Source of the DNA: Sphingomonadales bacterium
Lineage (GTDB): Bacteria > Pseudomonadota > Alphaproteobacteria > Sphingomonadales > Sphingomonadaceae
Assembly (NCBI GenBank): GCA_016721875.1
Contig: JADKHG010000014.1
Location: 248,001-312,000, forward strand
Direction: 5' to 3'
Length of the DNA stretch: 64,000 bases
How positions within the stretch are numbered: the first letter of the stretch is position 1; the number at the start of each line of letters is the position of its first letter. The translations under genes were made by a program, and so were the position numbers. Below are positions 62,244-64,000 of this stretch, one piece after another. The notes beneath the pieces are model-generated. The model was not told the DNA's origin. It worked only from the letters and a program-made list of their open reading frames with translations, and did no database searches.

Positions 62244-62249
62244 CGACAA

Positions 62250-62753
62250 ATGACGGCCGAAACCATTCTTGTCGTCGGCTGCACCGGGGCAGGCAAAACG
62301 ACCTATGCGCGCAAGCTGGCCGATGAGCTGGGTGCGCTGCGTTTTTCCATCGATGAATGGATGATGCCGCTCTTCGGCCCTGATCAGCCCACACCGATCC
62401 GCTTTGACTGGATGATGGAGCGGGTCAATCGCTGTGAGGCGATGATCTTCTCGCTGGTCCAGCAGGCGGCGGCGCGCGGGGTTCCTGCGGTGCTCGATCT
62501 GGGCTTCACGAAATACGAGCATCGCGAAAAGTTCCGCTCCCTCTGTGCTGATGCCGGGCTGAGCGTCGCGGTGCATTTTGTCGATGTGTCGCGAGAGGTC
62601 CGCTGGCAACGCGTTCAGGGCCGCAATGCTGAACAGGGCGAGACCTATGCGATGCAGGTTGATCGTTCGATGTTTGATTTTATGGAAAGTATGTGGGAAC
62701 CGCCAAAGGCAGACGAATGGGAAATGGGCGGCGGTTGCCGTATAACCCCATAA
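62250..62753 (+). CDS. AAA-type P-loop kinase/zeta-toxin-like ATPase
   Basis: The 167-aa single-domain protein has Walker A VVGCTGAGKTTYARKLA, the FSIDEWM Asp and a lid Arg region (HFVDVSREVRWQRVQGRN). It resembles small-molecule or antibiotic kinases of the AAA_33 family. The substrate is unknown. It lies in the rho downstream cluster; the next gene starts about 40 bases later. Confidence 0.82.
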   Translation: MTAETILVVGCTGAGKTTYARKLADELGALRFSIDEWMMPLFGPDQPTPIRFDWMMERVNRCEAMIFSLVQQAAARGVPAVLDLGFTKYEHREKFRSLCADAGLSVAVHFVDVSREVRWQRVQGRNAEQGETYAMQVDRSMFDFMESMWEPPKADEWEMGGGCRITP

Positions 62754-62792
62754 AGTGCTGCCCCATAAGGTTCCTTGACGACGAATAGGGAT

Positions 62793-63536
62793 ATGATGTT
62801 AGATCTGCTTATACTTGCCAGCCATGCCGCAACGGCGGCGCCTTCTTTGGGTGGACCCGCCGAAATCTGGGCGGCAATCGTCAAGGATTTCTCCAACATC
62901 ACCTCGCCGTCGGCTTTCTCTGCCTTTGTCCAGGTTCTGATGATCGACATCGTGCTTGCTGGCGACAATGCGATTGTCGTTGGCGCACTCGCGGCAGGAC
63001 TGCCCGCTGATCAGCGCAAGAAGGTGATCGCCATCGGTGTGATTGCGGCACTGGTTTTGCGCGTGGTCTTTGCGCTGATGGTCTCTTGGCTGCTTGGAAT
63101 TGTCGGGTTGGTGCTTGCGGGCGGCATCCTGTTGTTGTGGGTTGGCTGGCGGATGTACCGCGACATCGGTGCTGATCATGGCAGCGATTCACCAGGGTCT
63201 CCTGAAATTACGGGTGACGAGGATTCGGGGATCAAACCGGCGAAAAGCTTTGCGGCGGCAGCATGGGCGGTGGCGCTCGCTGATGTGTCGATGAGCCTCG
63301 ACAATGTGCTCGCGGTTGCGGGTGCTGCGCGCGAACATCCCGGCATATTGATCGTTGGCCTGATCGTTGCGGTCGCGCTGATGGGAATTGCGGCCAATAT
63401 CATCGCCAAATATATCGAACGCTTCCGCTGGATCGCGTGGATCGGTCTTGCCGTGATCATCTATGTCGCGCTGAAGATGATCTGGGAAGGCTGGCACGAG
63501 GTTAGCCCGCTTGTCTTGCCACTGGTTGGCGGCTGA
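62793..63536 (+). CDS. TerC family integral membrane protein
   Basis: The 247-aa protein has about seven helices and the TerC-type acidic membrane motifs VLMIDIVLAGDNAIVVG and VALADVSMSLDNVLAVAGAA, which form the metal site of TerC/Alx exporters. A variable cytosolic loop with acidic residues (HGSDSPGSPEITGDEDSG) follows. Relatives export Mn(II) and protect exported metalloenzymes. ATG 62793 or 62796 is the start. Its stop overlaps the ATG of the acetyltransferase gene (TGATG). Confidence 0.9.
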   Translation: MMLDLLILASHAATAAPSLGGPAEIWAAIVKDFSNITSPSAFSAFVQVLMIDIVLAGDNAIVVGALAAGLPADQRKKVIAIGVIAALVLRVVFALMVSWLLGIVGLVLAGGILLLWVGWRMYRDIGADHGSDSPGSPEITGDEDSGIKPAKSFAAAAWAVALADVSMSLDNVLAVAGAAREHPGILIVGLIVAVALMGIAANIIAKYIERFRWIAWIGLAVIIYVALKMIWEGWHEVSPLVLPLVGG

Positions 63537-64000
63537 TGGACACGATTTGGCGCACACAGCCGGTGCTGGAGGGCGAGCATGTCCTCCTGCGCCCGATGGT
63601 GCGCTCAGATGGCCCTGCCATAGTCGAGGCGGCGAGCGATGGCCGGTTGTGGGAATTGTTCTACACTGCGGTTCCCGGCCCTAACAGTATCGAGGCCTAT
63701 CTCGACAGCGCGGAAGCCGAAACCGCTTATGGACGTGCAATGCCCTTTGTTGTGATCGACAAGGCCTCGGGGCGGTTGGTCGGGGCAACGCGCTATATGC
63801 GGATGAAGCGAGAGGCAAAGCGGCTCGAAATTGGCACCACTTTCTACGCCAAATCGGCTCAGCGCACCCCGGTCAACAGCGAAGCCAAACTGCTTCTGCT
63901 GACCCACGCTTTTGAAGTCATGGGCTGTCGGTGTGTCCAGTTCCGCACTGACCATTTCAACCAACCCTCACAGCGCGCGATCGAACGGCTGGGCGCCAAA
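63536..64000 (+). CDS. GNAT family N-acetyltransferase (partial, runs off the window)
   Basis: The visible 155 residues begin MDTIWRTQPVLEGEHVLLRPM and show the RimJ/RimL-type pattern (PFVVIDKASGRLVGATRYM, LEIGTTFYAKSAQRTPVNSEAKLLLLTHAFE, GCRCVQFRTDHFNQPSQRAIERLGA) with the C-terminal helix start. It uses acetyl-CoA to modify a protein N-terminus or small molecule. The gene continues beyond the window end. ATG 63536 overlaps the terC stop. Confidence 0.88.
   Translation, partial: MDTIWRTQPVLEGEHVLLRPMVRSDGPAIVEAASDGRLWELFYTAVPGPNSIEAYLDSAEAETAYGRAMPFVVIDKASGRLVGATRYMRMKREAKRLEIGTTFYAKSAQRTPVNSEAKLLLLTHAFEVMGCRCVQFRTDHFNQPSQRAIERLGAK

Noticed and set aside
1..64000. CRISPR array or prophage
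   Set aside because: No regularly spaced direct repeats, cas genes, integrase or phage structural genes were found.

Overview
The window looks like a chromosomal segment of an alphaproteobacterium of the order Sphingomonadales (Sphingopyxis/Sphingorhabdus-like by gene content; this is inference, no search was run). It is moderately G+C-rich. It carries a TonB-dependent receptor beside aromatic-type catabolic genes, a COQ9 homologue, MmcB, PpsR, an ArgH-LptM-LysA run, and the order ssb/feoBA ... dnaQ-coaE-aroE-maf-ppsR / hemE-hemJ ... rho that is typical of alphaproteobacterial origin-proximal DNA.

Layout. 1-16.2 kb is an accessory catabolic island. A minus-strand arm holds a HxlR regulator, a beta-lactamase-like hydrolase, a tannase-like esterase and a TonB receptor. 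It diverges at about 7.4 kb from a plus-strand arm holding nitronate monooxygenase, carotenoid-cleavage/lignostilbene-type oxygenase, acyl-CoA ligase, two thiolases, a PaaN-like aldehyde dehydrogenase and a lipocalin-like protein. Together they suggest import and ester hydrolysis of a plant-phenolic-like substrate, oxidative double-bond cleavage, CoA activation and thiolytic shortening. 16.2-24.6 kb holds a flavin disulfide reductase with a TVP38 protein, ssb, feoAB, COQ9, a DMT transporter, an old-yellow-enzyme reductase and a sterol-desaturase-like protein. 24.7-32.2 kb holds a DUF3604 protein, MmcB, an EEP nuclease, the nitrogen module glnK-amtB behind a textbook sigma-54 promoter, a Mrr-type restriction gene and dnaN. 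32.3-45.1 kb is mixed housekeeping (rlmN, CFA synthase, acyl-CoA carboxylase beta subunit, two peptidases) with a small SPFH/Arc/membrane-protein operon. 45.2-50.7 kb holds tRNA-Val, a TlpA-like protein and argH-lptM-lysA-siroheme synthase-proC. 50.7-56.9 kb is a minus-strand block with a cell-wall hydrolase, ptsN, hpf, dnaQ, coaE, aroE, maf and ppsR. 56.9-57.2 kb is a candidate replication origin. 57.2-64 kb holds hemE, hemJ, an A+T-rich HEAT-like gene, a candidate structured RNA, rho and several small genes.

The most notable points are: (1) at least eight genes, including the normally essential coaE, are split by single-base shifts, seven of them one-base contractions of a homopolymer, which looks like consensus error, although five of the eight lie in the first 16 kb; (2) a TonB receptor missing roughly 30 codons of its plug domain; (3) a hemE/ppsR intergenic region with DnaA-box-like sequences, an A+T-rich end and five GANTC sites; (4) an undescribed, strongly structured RNA candidate upstream of rho, closed by a perfect 13-bp long-range helix; (5) an argH whose conserved N-terminus is encoded upstream of its first ATG and overlaps the start of a divergent gene.
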